A stretch of 64,000 nucleotides of DNA from Setaria digitata (lineage: Eukaryota > Nematoda > Chromadorea > Rhabditida > Setariidae). Positions 1 to 13,004 of the stretch are shown piece after piece (positions within the stretch are counted from its first letter, which is position 1; every line of letters starts with the position of its first letter). The position numbers and the translations under genes were made by a program. The stretch spans positions 496,001 through 560,000 of the forward strand of contig RCAB01000008.1 in assembly GCA_003640385.1 (NCBI GenBank), written 5' to 3'. Below the pieces are notes generated by a model, which did no database searches, had not been told where the DNA came from, and worked only from the letters and a program-made list of their open reading frames with translations.

Positions 1-1536
1 TCTTTTCTCGTAAGCGTACAGTAGTAGCTGATACAGGAGCAATCGAGTAAAGGCTGAATGTAACATTTCCATTGTTTCCTGCTTGAGATCGTCTTGCTCC
101 TGTTCATTATTCCTTTTTTGTTTGATTGTTGATGATTGTCCATCAAATTGAATATAAACATTCCTTCTTCCTCTTTTCCTTACCAGCTCTTTTGAATGAC
201 TTTTCATGAAAATTCTCACTTGTCAATGTTACTGAGAGAGAACGGACGTTAAATAACGTTCCTTTCGGATTATCTCTAGCCTTTCCTCATTTTAGCACAT
301 ATTTCTCAGAGTTCTTCACAAAATAATATGAATCAAAATGAATTTATTTCAAGTTCTGTCTTTGCTACTTCTAATTGGGTCGTTCATGCAATTTTTTCAC
401 TATATCTTTTTTATCTCAGCCATTGGGAATCGAGAGTTTTATTGCAAAAAGGATGAAAACTTAAATGGCCTTTTTCACTGTGACTCTCTTAGATTGGCTC
501 CAGTTGAAAGATTGCCTTGAGAGATATCTGAACTACTGATTCAGTCACAGATGTTTTATCGCTTCCAAGTAAATGAACTGGAAGATTAAGCAGAAGGAGA
601 AGGAAATCGAAATGTGAAAGGAATGGACGCATCCGGAAAGATGCCGGGACTGAATGTCCTGGTGCTGGAAATGAACTAATTTGATATCTTATCTCTGTTG
701 TATGTTTTTGCAACTATAAATCTTCTCAGTTACCTTAAGAACCGATCATGGGAATAAATGTTGACAAGATTGGTGAATTCATAAAATTTGACTGCAACAT
801 CTGGATTTTGTTTTTTACCAAGCATTTAACAAATGTGTATTATCTGTTCTGAGTAATTTGTGAAGTTTGATACTGTAGTTGGACTCAGTTCTGATCAGAA
901 TCACATGCTTTTGGATGGTGTTATGTTCTTTCTTTTTCGATGAAGTTGATTAAAAAGGAGCAAATGGATTTCCTTATACCACTAAGTTGGGCTCATTCAG
1001 CTATAACATTAAAAAGGATTTGTGTGAATTTCTATATATTCATTAATGCTTTTCTCCATCGATCCCTTCAAGTTCCCTGTTGAACTGAGGAAAACTGCTA
1101 TATCTTGAGTTTCTTTTGGCAAATTAATCTGTGGAAATTGGCATCCTTCCGGTGAGATATTCATCGTGGCTCTATCTAATCCTTAAGCATCCGGCGTGTT
1201 GGAGCATCTGATAAGTTGCCTTGTTATATAGTAAGTAATAATTGTCTCGATGGAAGAGTTAGCAATAATGAAATATAAACGAAATGAATTCTTTTCCGAA
1301 TTGCCACTTCTGTGTTAAACAATGTTGATTTGAAATACTGAATTGGCTTATGGAAAGATTTTTAAGTGGCAAACAGACAGAACATGAAGCAGAAATGGTT
1401 AATTGCCTACTAATCACTTTTCACATATTAATGATTACTCAGTGCAAATTTTAATTCTAAATGAATACTGTCCGAAATCATGAGAATCTAATTTCAGCTC
1501 CAATCTTTTAAAATCCTACTTAAATTAAATTTATAG
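1..1536. other. probable large intron of lin-2
   Basis: No coding exon could be supported on either strand. Positions 1-9 followed by GTAAGC at 10 could be the last nine bases of a lin-2 exon (Ser-Phe-Leu), because the next confident lin-2 exon starts in phase 0 at 1537 inside the first L27 domain. If so this is a 1.5 kb intron. The open frames here are short and AT-driven. Confidence 0.4.
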
Positions 1537-4500
1537 CTGTATGATCGGATATCGAATCTACCGGTTCAGCCATTAATACTAGAACATGATTCCACTCGAT
1601 ATGTTAAAGAGGTCTGATTGCTCATACATAAGATTATTTCTTTTTTTGATACTTATTTGGTCTCGAGACCATCTTTTCCATTTATTCGTTTGAATTTCTT
1701 CAGTCTTTTGGGATTTGCTGTTAATATTTTAGATGATTGGAGCTAAATTTTCAGTTGTGCTCGCAAATCGATGAATCCTTACATCCTTCAGCTGAAGCAG
1801 TGGAGTTGTGCCAATTACTTACATCGCAAGAAATTCAGGTTCAAAGCCTGCATGACTTATAAATTCTATTTTTTTTTCGTTCTTGATAAGGGCAACTCAG
1901 CATTTTGCTGTTTGCGAATCAGAAGGTCTTCAATCTTCTGCAATACCTTCTCATTGATCTGTTGGGCTTCAGATCGAAACAATGAGAAGAGAACTGCGAA
2001 AGTCGTTTTTAGTCCATCACTGTATGAGAAGCATATTTAGGCAGTACTGCAAGCACACGATGTAATAATCTATGAAATTTATGAGGGTAGTGCTCGAGGG
2101 AATTCTACGCTAGCGGAAATGGGTTCCAACGAAACGAATACGGTGCATCAGCACAGTATGCTTCCGCAGATATCTGTTCAGGTACTTCTTGCAAGCACGG
2201 ATAAATTTAAAGCAAACTTCATGTCCTTCCGAACAGGACAGCGTTTTGCTCATGGCAGTACTACTCTGCGCATTGAACTTGAGGTTCATTAATTTATAAA
2301 TGACATATATACCGATTCAACTTCATTGCTAAGTTTAGACATCTATTTTCGAGGTTGAACCAAAGTTCGCTTCTTTCCTCGATGTTGTTTGAAGTTTTAG
2401 TCTCGTCAGTTTCACAAAGCTGAAACTCTAGTCGAAAAACAATTTTGTAGGCATCTACATCGTCGCAATTACCATTTTCATACCTAAATGGTGGAGTGCT
2501 ACGATCACAGACCTCTCACGCAGTTACTTCTTCGTCTACACCAGCAACACACGAACAACCACAGTCTTTCGTGCTACCGCTTTTCGATGATGACGATGAC
2601 TTGATGATGGATTCCGTCAGCCGAGTACGTCTGGTTCAGTTCCAGAAGGATACTGAAGAACCAATGGGGATTACTCTGAAGGTGTGCTTTTCACATACAA
2701 ATTTCATAGCATTTGCCTTTTATCATGCGAGTCTTTTTGAATGCATTCGATTTCTTTTATGATGATTTTGAGCAATAATGTTTAGGTGACAGAAGATGGT
2801 CGCTGTCAAGTGGCCAGAATTATGCATGGAGGATTGATACACAGACAAGGTGCTTAGGTTTCCTTTCTCTTTTAAATTTGCTAATGATGTTTAAAACTGC
2901 TTGAATTATTTATATGACTGTCTAGGTTGTGATTTATGCCTCGAAGATATTTTAAAAAAGAGGTTTGTGTGCTTTGGATATTTTGGAATACTTCTCCTCC
3001 CCGATGAGAAACAATTGCGCGTGTCATAGCTTTTTAATAGTACAATGTCGAGGGGTGAATTTTCAAATGTTTTTGAAATATCTCCTGTAATTGGAGCTTA
3101 TGTGATAGTTATAGAAATTGTTGCAAATAAATTGAAAGTACCAATGAATTGCAGCAACTCTTCATGTTGGCGATGAAATTCGCGAAATCAATGGGGTTAG
3201 TGTCCTGAACCAAAGCGTAGAAATGTTGCAGCGGTTGCTCCGTGATGCACGTGGCGCAGTAACGTTCAAGATAGTACCATCGTACCGTAGCGCTCCACCG
3301 GCCTGCGAGATATTTGTTCGGGCGCAGTTTGACTACGACCCGGGACAGGATGACTTGATTCCGTGTCCACAGGCTGGCGTTCCATTCAAGACTGGTGATA
3401 TTCTGCAGGCATGTCGCTGATTTTTCTTGTTATACTAATGAATACATTCGATTGTTGGGCTAGTTGTGAATAAGTGAATGATTCTGAGATTTCAGTCGAG
3501 ACAAGCAGCCGTCTAGTCTGAAGAAAATAAATTCTGTTCTCGTTAGCGACTGCAAATTGTTTTTTATTTTGATTTGAAATTAAAAAGCAATCAAACAACT
3601 CAATCTTTGAGCAGGTTATATCAAAGGATGACCATAACTGGTGGCAAGCGCGATATATCTGTCAGTTCCCAGCTCTTGGCAATAGTGGTCCCAGTGGTAC
3701 CTACACACCAGGTACTTCGGTTGCTGGGTTAATACCCTCACCAGAGTTGCAGGAATGGAGAACTGCTTGCCTAGCGATGGAACGAGCTAAAGATAATAGT
3801 TAGTTTAATGCCAGGCTGAGGTTTTTATAAACGAAAGAAATCCAGTGGTTATTCTTGAAGGGAAGCTAAGAAATAATATATCACACGGGTGGATCATCAA
3901 TTATCCTAAAGATCTTCAACATAAAATATTCAAGTAGAAATCATTTCACCTCTCCTTTACAATTTTATTTGTCTAGTACTGCCATAGCCGATGACGAACC
4001 GGACTGCCGAATATTCATTACTTTTCAGTCAAGAACACTTCCCGGCCTTCCATTTTTTTTTGTTATTCAAAGCCCAAAAAATGGACTTTTATAAATTGTC
4101 ATAATTTCATAATTCCAAGCTGCAAACCAAATTTAAACACTAATGTTCATTTAGCACATTGTATGTGGTTCAACAAGAAGAAAAAATATTACACAACAAA
4201 GTATCTTCAAAAACATTCCGCTTTATTCGATCAACTCGATCTCGTCACTTATGAAGAGGTCATTCACTTCACTGTTAAAAAGAAAATTTAAATCCCTCTT
4301 TTAATTTAATATTTGTGAAGTCCCCAAGTCCAAAAACATTTTGTTGCAAATATTTAATGTTTAAATGATTTTTTTTTCAGGTAATACGATTAGCAACTTA
4401 CAGACGGAAAACGTTAGTTCTTCTGGGTGCTCATGGTGTTGGTCGGAGACATATCAAAAATACACTTATTCATAGGCATCCACAAAGATTTGCTTATCCT

Positions 4501-5299
4501 ATTCCACGTAAGCAAGTTGATCTTTCTATAAATCTGAAAGCCTGGAATAATAGTGTTATAAAGTAGTTTTTTTTAAGATAGCTTCTTTTTCCAGAGCACT
4601 TCTGTGACTTTCCAATACTTTTCAATTTACGTGATATTTTAATTACAGATACAACAAGGCAACCAAGAAAGGATGAAATTGATGGGAAGCATTACTACTT
4701 CGTGTCCAACGATTGTATGCTTAGTGATATTCAGACGAATGAATACTTGGAATATGGAACTCACGAAGAGTGCATGTATGGTACTAAGCTGGAAACCATT
4801 CGTAATATTCATAGGACAGGGAAAATGGCCATCTTGGATGTCGAACCTCAAGTAATTCGGATTAAATTTCTTCCTATGCTATGCTACCAACCTATTCTTT
4901 TCACCCCACTGATTTGTGGAAATTTCAGGCATTAAAAGTTCTCAGGACGGCCGAGTATGCTCCATTTGTGGTTTTTATCGCTGCGCCAAATCTGCAGGGT
5001 TTGCAAGATGTAGGTTTTTGATTTCAGACGGCGAATTTTAGTTTCCATACTTATAGTACGCTTATTCCCGAACGCTGATCTCTAGTAATAAATTAGTAAT
5101 TGGTAATAAAGCATTGCAGCCAGACGGTAGTTTGGAACGTTTGCTACGTGAAAGTGAGATACTGCGACAAGCATTTGGGCATCTCTTTGATTACATAATA
5201 CTGAATAACGATATAGACGAGACAATTCGGCAGTTGGAGCTTGTTGTGGAGAAACTTAACGCATGTCCGCAGTGGGTCCCAGTTTCTTGGGTCTACTGA
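1537..5299 (+). CDS. lin-2: LIN-2/CASK membrane-associated guanylate kinase scaffold, 5'-truncated by the window
   Basis: Scaffold of cell junctions and synapses; in C. elegans LIN-2 works with LIN-7 and LIN-10 to place receptors basolaterally. Twelve exons fit in phase: 1537-1611, 1755-1838, 2041-2181, 2451-2681, 2786-2849, 3155-3408, 3615-3798, 4155-4258, 4381-4507, 4649-4851, 4929-5009, 5120-5299 (575 residues in window). In order they give an L27 end (LYDRISNL), the second L27 (AVLQAHDV), a PDZ domain ([27 protein letters not shown]), SH3 ([39 protein letters not shown]) and guanylate kinase ([31 protein letters not shown]). The extreme C-terminus QWVPVSWVY is the CASK signature. The guanylate kinase P-loop lacks the usual Lys, as in other MAGUKs. 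The SH3 carries a Gly/Pro/Thr-rich insert before AGLIPS. The intron after 3408 starts with GC. The CaM-kinase-like part must lie left of position 1. Confidence 0.95.
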
Positions 5300-6582
5300 T
5301 TCCGTCCTAATGTCTATTGGCCGTCACTAGAGCTCCTTGATTTTGCAGCAGCGAGACTTACCGTTGGAGCATCAAGAATAACTATATCAATTATCCGTCG
5401 ATTTCGTTATTTCTTCGAGCGCTGAGTTCCCACTAGAGATGATTGGTCTCATGCAATGTCTTTTCGTTCTTTCAATTTACTGTAGATTTTTCTTACTGTC
5501 ATTCAATTCCCTTTAATCAACGCAGATTATAATTAGAAAAGGTAGTAATAAGACTGAAAGACTGCGGGAGGCTCGAATCTTTTTCCCGATTTTTTAAAAA
5601 CTGGTTTGTTCTTGGTGTCGATGTGCTTTGGTCAGTTTCTTATTGTGATATATTTATGTTTGTTCATGTTCAATTTTCCATTTTTTCTCAGAGACTTCAC
5701 GATTTCTTAAAATATGCCAACTTCCAAGAGTTGAGAAGCTCGTAAGTGCGAAACTACGGCTTAACTTTAGAAAGTCTTGCCATTACCGCTCTATAACCTA
5801 GGTTAGACTCTGCAGACTCTCAGTAGAATGGAATCCAGTGTCTAGATGCAGACGTCTTCCTTCCCCTGAAGTGGCCTTATTGCACTATGTAAGCATACAC
5901 AAAGCTTCACATCTATGGATATATATTATACATAAATGCAACTCCTTTCCGACATATTAAATAACACTTACTTATTAAGGATAAATTTCACTATGATTTT
6001 CGAGTTTTTTAAAAGGAGTTTGAAATAGTAATAATTTCTTCCTTAAACCTCAAGATTCATTATCAATTTTTATGACTGCTGTACTTTGATGCCGTATGCT
6101 TACATACTTATCATTGATTGATCAGCGACAACGATCAACTGAATTTTGCAGCTTTCAGACTTTTATTTCTCATGCTGTTGGTTTCGGCGTTTTAAAACTG
6201 ATGAAAGTAAAGATTAGAAAAGGTCTGTTAACACCAGAAAGTGCAATGGAAACCAGATGATTCGTTTTGTTACACTTGCACACTGTTACGAAATAACGAA
6301 ATCAATTAGATGGGTCCTTAAGGGAAGGGTTAATTAAGTCCTTCAATTCATAATCATCTCAACTGACGTGACCGTTGAAGACACATTTCAAAGATGTTTC
6401 AGAATATACTATTCCGTGTTGATATATATATATTTCACAGTTGTATAAGAGAATATGCAATAATATTAAATTGGATCAGTTGATGCTGTCATACGTCCTT
6501 CGCCAATGAATAGTTGAACTTGGAAGTATGAGATGGAGTATGTCCAATAAATAGAGAACCATTATCATTTCTCCTGCTGTTA
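5300..6582. other. intergenic, 3' side of lin-2
   Basis: No open frame with coding character on either strand. It holds the lin-2 3' UTR and the 3' UTR of the minus-strand gene that ends at 6583, so the two genes converge here. Confidence 0.6.
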
Positions 6583-9318
6583 TTATTGATAAGAACCTAT
6601 CACTACATGGTGAACTGATAATAACATGTCACCCTCCCCTACACTGCAAGAGCTTGCTTCCCGAAAAAGCTGAAGAAGCATTTTTTCTGGTACCGGTGTA
6701 TCTTGTAAAGGTTGCAAGAAATTCGAACAGGGGTTAAGAGGTGGTACCTGACTGCCAGCTGTTTTGTCCACTTTAGCAGATCCCCTTTTGCTGTCTCTTT
6801 TACTGCCTTTTACAGAAGACTTCCCTCCATCATCATCTTTGTCTTTGCTTTCCACTTCTTTCTTTTCACCTTCTAGAAAATACTTGTTTAGATTCAATCT
6901 CTTCAGGAGCTTTCCTTTCAAAAGCACTTGGAAACGGTCATTTAACAACCCCAGTCGGAAGGAGACGGTAGCCTGGCGCCTCGTTTGTCGATTTCGGTTA
7001 TCAAAAAATTGGTAACAAAGCATTTCTGATCACTAGGCTTCCTGCAGCGATAGAAACAAAAACGACAACCTCTTACCTTTTTTCTCTCCTTTCTTCTCAC
7101 CGTCGCCACTTTCTGCTTTCTGATCTTCATTCTGAAGTTGCATTTATTGCTACTGTGAATATGAATTGAATTAACATTAAAAATTCGCGAGAAAGAGTAC
7201 ATATGTTTATTGTTGTTTCGATCCTGCATTCAGATTAACAATTTTCATATTTTAATTTTTCAAGTTGTTCTTCAGAAAATCCTTGATCAAAGAAGGATAC
7301 TGAACTACTTTAGATAAGTCGGGATTATCAGCTAATTTATGCCTAATGTTTGAAAAATATCACTCAAAACCTTTTTAACTTCTTCTACATCTTCAAGATT
7401 TGTGTTCAGTCTCGATTTTTGATCACCATCCTATAAGCACGTCGATTCATCCTGCTTCCTTTCAAATAAATTAAAACGTTTTTTAACCACTTTATTATAT
7501 GTACTCCTTATCATCAGTCTAAAAGTTTTGATGTTCTAGTTCTGCTGACCCCGTAACAATTTTCAAGACTGGAAAATGCTCTTTCCATTTCAGTGTTATC
7601 TGGGAGATCGAATAGTGTGCAAATCCAAGAGTGCTGCGTTGAGGATTAGTAAGAAAAGACTGGAGCATGTTCAGTAGAAATCATCAGACCGTAGAAGATT
7701 GCATAACTTTGATTATCTTATAAACTTGAATTATCCTGTAAACTTAATGCAAGAAGCAAATTCCACCTCTTTATCTTTCTTCTTGCCATCCTTTTCAGAA
7801 TCCCAATCACTCAGTACATCATCCATAGTGGGATAATCACCTTTACCGCGTGTTTCCTTTCCTTTCGCTATTCGCTCCTGCAACATTTCATTTCCAAGTC
7901 AGTGGAATATTTCCAAATAGGTCGTTTTCGACTCATTCATCTATAACAACAGTTAGAGCTTCGGTGAATTTTAACAAATTCATCAATGTCTTCCTCAGTG
8001 GACCCTTCAACCGTTCCCTCAGTGAGAGATTCAATAAAGAACTTATCGAGAGTAAGAAGCTCGTTGCTGTATCTTCAGTTTCTTTTGGCATGCTAAACAA
8101 AAACCTTCCTCTCTTACTAGATATCTTGTTTGTTCAGTTCTTCTCAACTTTTTCAACAACAAACGAAGCAGTCTCTGTTTTTCGTTAAAAATTTGTTGAA
8201 ATATTGGAAGCTTTGCTAAATTCAAAATTTGATCAGCAATCTTCTGCATCACTCTAGTGACAAAATTCACAATAAACTCCTCAAGACGTAGATATCAGTT
8301 AAAAATTCTTCATTTCATGTTTATCTTTCGAAAGATGTCATACCTCTTTGGCATTTCGTTTCATGATTTTAGGTTTTATTTCCTCAATCCGCTTTTCCTC
8401 CATTTCCTTCAATCGTACCTTTTCTTTATCTGTAAGCTGGATTTTCAGTATCAAAAATTGAATTCTTGCATGAACTTTGTTTGGCCTTTCAGAAAAGTGG
8501 TGAATGGTTCTTTGAATAGCGCTAAACTGGACCATCTATCAGTTTGTAACCACAGTTCTTCAACAGTGCTCTGAAGATGGAGTCATCGAATTTCAATTTC
8601 AGCAATTCAAGGTTCAAGTACCAGCTTCAGCAGGTGAATTATGTTGTTCCGGCACTGCCACGTTTTTTTCATCTGGACTGCTGCTTTTATCGTGTTTATC
8701 TCGTGCCTGCTCCTCAGCTACTACAGCAGGATGTGTATTTTTTGCTGTTTCCTTTTTCTAAAAAGGTTGCAAACACTGACAGGTTATTAAAATCAGCAGG
8801 GATGGATGAGAGATTAGTTTTACGGAACAGACCGCAGCAACTTTTTCCGTTTTCCTTCCTTTACTATACCTGAGCAGTAGAATGAATGCTTAAGAAATGC
8901 CATTAAACTTGCTGGTATAGTTTCTTTAATACTTTTCTAGTAAATTAAAATTATTGACAAAGCAAATCGTTGGAAATTTCTAATGCAAATGGAAGAAGAT
9001 TCATCTTCTAGATGTTTTAGCTATAATTAAACGTCTAATTAATTAATTTTATATTTTTAATTTTATGGCAGCAACCCTTTTAAGTAAACTCATACCCATG
9101 CAAATCAACATTTTTTAAAAGTACTTTTTTTTTTGCAAAATTTCGGTCACTCATAAATTTCATTCAGATAAATTGCTGGTACGCTTAAAATAGCGTAGAA
9201 AAAGATGCCACTAGCAGAACTTCATATCAGTAATGATTCCAAAATCTGTTTGATCGCTAAGTTGTGGAGGCATCACATTACCTCATCTTTGTCCTTGTTT
9301 TCAACTTGAGGCCTTTTG
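6583..9318 (-). CDS. unidentified Lys/Glu/Asp-rich protein, multi-exon, with apparent frame breaks
   Basis: I do not recognise this family. Probable coding blocks, in 5' to 3' order on the minus strand: about 9318-9283 (SSKRPQVENKDKDE), 8760-8620 (KKETAKNTHPAVVAEEQARD), 8620-8537 (KFDDSIFRALLKNCGYKLID), 8440-8345 (LTDKEKVRLKEMEEKRIEEI), 8100-7965 (FIESLTEGTVEGSTEEDIDE), 7870-7770 (GDYPTMDDVLSDWDSEKDGK), 7431-7250 (LADNPDLSKVVQYPSLIKDF), 7131-7077 (NEDQKAESGDGEKKGEKK) and 6872-6583 (EVESKDKDDDGGKSSVKGSK). The last two blocks join cleanly in phase 1. Blocks near 8615, 8070 and 7355 continue sensibly only if the frame shifts within them, and no intron of normal size explains the shifts. It is either a decaying gene or a stretch with single-base assembly errors. 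The first exon was not found. Composition suggests a charged, largely disordered or coiled-coil protein; no enzyme motif is visible. Confidence 0.45.
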
Positions 9319-12162
9319 CTTGAGCACTGCAGCAATGAAATGACAATTATAGCGCTTAACTGGAATAAGATAACTTTATCGATGCATATTTGTTCCATAA
9401 GCTTACTACTACTAGACACCATTACAGAGACTTTTTTCAGGTTGTTCGCTTGAAGTAGACAATGATCCGCATAAACTGTTGATTATTCTTGGCTTACAAT
9501 TACAATACTCGTTTAGGAAAGTGTTTATTGATAATCAGATAATTAAATGCGTAAATATTAAAAACGTAGTGAAAGAAAAGAATCGATGACTCAGTCTCAT
9601 GCAAATTTTGTTGAAATTTAAATCGCTTACTAATAATTGATAGGAAACCGTAGAAAAGAAAATGAGGACTGCTTGATTGACCCATAATAATGATGTCGTC
9701 ATTTTCTGCCTCAAACAAACTTTTTAAACCAAATGAAAATTTGCACAATTAAAAATTTCGTTTGAAGAAACAAATCAAAACTCCATCATGCCAATTACTA
9801 CTTCATACTCTTCGCTGAACCCTATCTCCAATATTCTCCGGTGCTTTCGATTTCTACTTCGGTTTGAAAGGTGTTGCAATAAGGCACCTCTTGAATCAAC
9901 GCATCGAGCAGCCGTTCTCGAGGAAGAAGTTTTTATACAATAGCATTCCATTACACGTATAAAGGCAATAAATAGTTAGCTGTATGTTTAAACAGAATCT
10001 TGGTAGTCTCAGTTTCTCTGGTACTAATTCTGGATCGAAACGGTCCAGTACTACTCTTAATTTCAAATTTAGAGGATTTGTTTGAAAGTACTGCTTCTTG
10101 ACTTTAAATTTATAAGCTTTAAATTAAATAACAAAAGCATTTCGAAAGTTCCTCCTATTAACCATTTTATTTCCTTGCATTAACTAACAACAGAAGCAAA
10201 ATGTAATTAAGAAAATTTTTCTATATATTTCAAAAAATGTAGAATATAATTAAGAATCTGATAGTATTATGATCCATTTTAAATTAAAATTATCTATTTC
10301 AGAATTGTTTTTAAAATCAGTTGATTATTAGTTTTGAAACTTCTCTTTAAAAATTTTTTTTCTTTTTCTGCTAAACAAATTTCCTGGTTTTCCCATTAGC
10401 ACAATTAATAGGTTAATCGAGTCAATGCAAAAAACTGATACCATCTTCTGTGAAACTTCTATTTAGGATTTATTAAGCATTAGCAGTTGCTCTATTAAAA
10501 TTTTCTTTCTCGATATTATTCAAAAAAGCAAAATTATTTTTCTTGAGCCTTGGTGGTTGGCTCTTGGTAATGCCCCATTTCCATCAGGATTCATCTAAGT
10601 TGTTTCATTTCATGAATATCAACGAAGCAGCTACTAGCAGCATCTAACAGGTTTTTGCTGCTTTTCTATCGGCTTCATTTTTCCTACACTTAAAGAGTTT
10701 TCGAAATCTTTCTATATTCTGTTGTTGATTGTTACAAAAAGCAATTTAAATCATTTATTTTCATTCGTTCAACTTCATTTTTTTTTTTAAGTGAACCTAA
10801 TAATACTTTAGTTATAGTTAGATTTCATGTTAATTGTCCGATACAGTTAAAAATTTTGCCCAATCAGTATTTGTTAGGAAGGATTCTCGGGAATTTTTCC
10901 CCTCGGATTCCTTTGGTTTTTGGACCAAATTTTCAAGATGGAATGCTTATTGTATTGTTGTCATATTATTATAAGAAGTGAATTTCAAAATCTGAACTTG
11001 TAAATTTCAAATATTTGAAAATAGTGGAAGTATGAAACTGAATTCACTGATAAACTGTAAAGTGCGCTTTTAATAAAGATGAAAAAAGCGACAATTATGT
11101 CAGATGTCATATATTTTCTTTCATACAGCTTATTGAGGAGACTTTTAGGAACCTGGCCTGTATTTTGAAGTTTATAAAATATTTCTAATTTAGCTGCGAG
11201 TATAATATAGTATATTCATGACAGCCGTTAATAATTTTATCTAAAATGTTTTGAAGATACTTCCTACGGGTCAACATTCATCTTTTCTTCTAACGATTTC
11301 TTTCCCAAATTTAATTTTCAATTGGCGGTTGCAAATTAAACTAATTTAATTTTAACTAGTTTTTAGCAGATTCAATTTTATACTTTCATTCTCTACAAAA
11401 AGTTTTTCCAGTTTTATATATTCGAACTTTCAAAAAATTTTTTCACCCAAGCAAATTTCAAAAAGTGAAATAACCACACAAACAGACTGATTCAGGTGTG
11501 ACACAGCAAATTCAAATGGTTTGCTTGGAACATTCCAAAAATGCTTTATCTTGTTCTGTGGCTAATTCCACACAATGGTGAAATGACTGAATCAAATTTT
11601 TTGCAAGAAACAGCGAGCACTAGAGCGCAATTATCGGGAAAGAAGAACGAATTTGACTGCTGATAATGAATTCTGTTCAGTTAAAAAAATGATTCGTGAC
11701 AAGTTCTGTTTGGCAATTTTTTTTTTTTTAGATTATAATATATTCAATATTAAAAAAAAAAAAAAAAATCTATCTGCTCTTGTTTAAGAAGATTGGACGA
11801 TAGCTGATTTTACTTCTAGATTATTACGCCACTGATTATTAGAACTTTGATCAATTTTCTGGTACACAGCTAATTGATATGTTTGAAAAATGATGCGGCA
11901 AACAGAAAAAGTAATTCAAGAAATACGGTATACACTGCTTTTTGAAATTGTTGATTCTGCATATTTTTAAAAATTCTCATTGAAATGTAGGGCGAACAGT
12001 TAGATATGTGGTTGATTTCTCAAATTAAATTCGTATATTAAATCTTTTCTTTTAAGGCTGGATAATATTTTTTCAGTTTTCATCGACATTATAGATTCGT
12101 GTAAGGAAAATGCAAAATGATTAGTCCTTTAAAAATCAGCTTAATTTTGAAACTGAAAACTG
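9319..12162. other. AT-rich region without a supportable gene
   Basis: Very AT-rich, with poly-A and poly-T runs (for example 11720-11768). Apart from the Era-like scrap at 9822-9929, no frame keeps coding character beyond a few dozen codons. Confidence 0.5.
9822..9929 (-). pseudogene. possible fragment of a mitochondrial Era-like GTPase KH region
   Basis: A 35-codon minus-strand frame reads PRERLLDALIQEVPY followed by TEVEIEST. Era/ERAL1 proteins have RE-K-L-x(4)-EVPY-x(n)-VEIE at the start of the KH domain, so the resemblance is real but short. In-frame stops close it on both sides, and no GTPase motif (G1 to G4) was found nearby on the same strand. It may be one exon of a gene whose other exons I missed, a relic, or chance. 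Confidence 0.25.
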
Positions 12163-13004
12163 TTGGGTTGTCTATTTCGCCCCAAGAAATCATTTCCCAG
12201 GAAGGTGGCTGCGTCTGATGAGCTGATGAAATTGAAATATATAGGGAGTATGGAATTGAATTGTGTGTTTTATTTGGAGAAAGTAGTAAAGAATTTCATT
12301 AATTCTAGAACGGAAGCCGAAGCAATCAATAATACTCGAGAAATTCGTAGACATTTATGTTACACCTGATGTCTGACATTCAGAGGTTAGTACTCACTCT
12401 CGCCCTCTCCTATAAAGCTATCAATCGATTTGTATCGTTTAAATGTGAAACTTGGCAGATCTCTCGAACCTACCTGTTGATCCAATCTCACTGTGCTATA
12501 CTTCTCTTCTCAGTTAATTTTTTTAAATTCTGTTTTAAGGTCCAATCCCAAGTTTTACCTTTTGTACCTTTTGTGTGCAGTTTGAGCTTGTCTATTTCTA
12601 CTTTTTTCAGTACGAAGTACTACTCAGTGACAGGAACAATCTATTAGGTTCTACGTTTATACGTCACAGTTCATAGTCGTGAAAAGCTCTTACGTTTACT
12701 CTTCCTATGTCCACATGTTGTAGCCTCAAACAGAGCAACAAAGGAAACCATTTTGAGCTTGTTTGGTAAAACTCGAATTTTTCACAGTGAATTAATTAAG
12801 ATTGGGACGGCATGAATCGTTTCCCATCATCGAAATGAGAAGAAAGATAAATATTTTTTTCTCTTGTGAAGATACCACTGCTTCTCGTTTGGCCAACAGC
12901 CTGAAGTGAGGAATTTACAAGTCATAGTGTCTACTTCGGCCCTGAAATTCCTTTCAAATCTGCTGAAAGAACTTCCATGCTATGTTCGTGCTCAAATACG
13001 CAAT
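12163..13004 (+). CDS. weak candidate gene, possible PTB-like domain
   Basis: Three plus-strand pieces look coding: 12163 onwards (ELMKLKYIGSMEL, then NSRTEAEAINNTREIRRH), about 12610-12668 after a TTTTTTCAG acceptor (EVLLSDRNNLLGSTFIRHS), and about 12901-13004 (PEVRNLQVIVSTSALKFL) ending at a GTATGT donor. KYIGSMEL followed by an Arg/Glu-rich helix resembles the start of phosphotyrosine-binding domains, where [KR]Y[LI]G is typical. The pieces do not join convincingly in phase and I cannot name an orthologue. Treat as a lead; it could be a pseudogene. Confidence 0.25.

Noticed and set aside
8040..8270. 75-codon minus-strand frame with Leu/Lys-rich helix
   Set aside because: It conflicts in phase with the acidic block at 8070-7965, which has the more protein-like composition; kept only as part of the uncertain gene.
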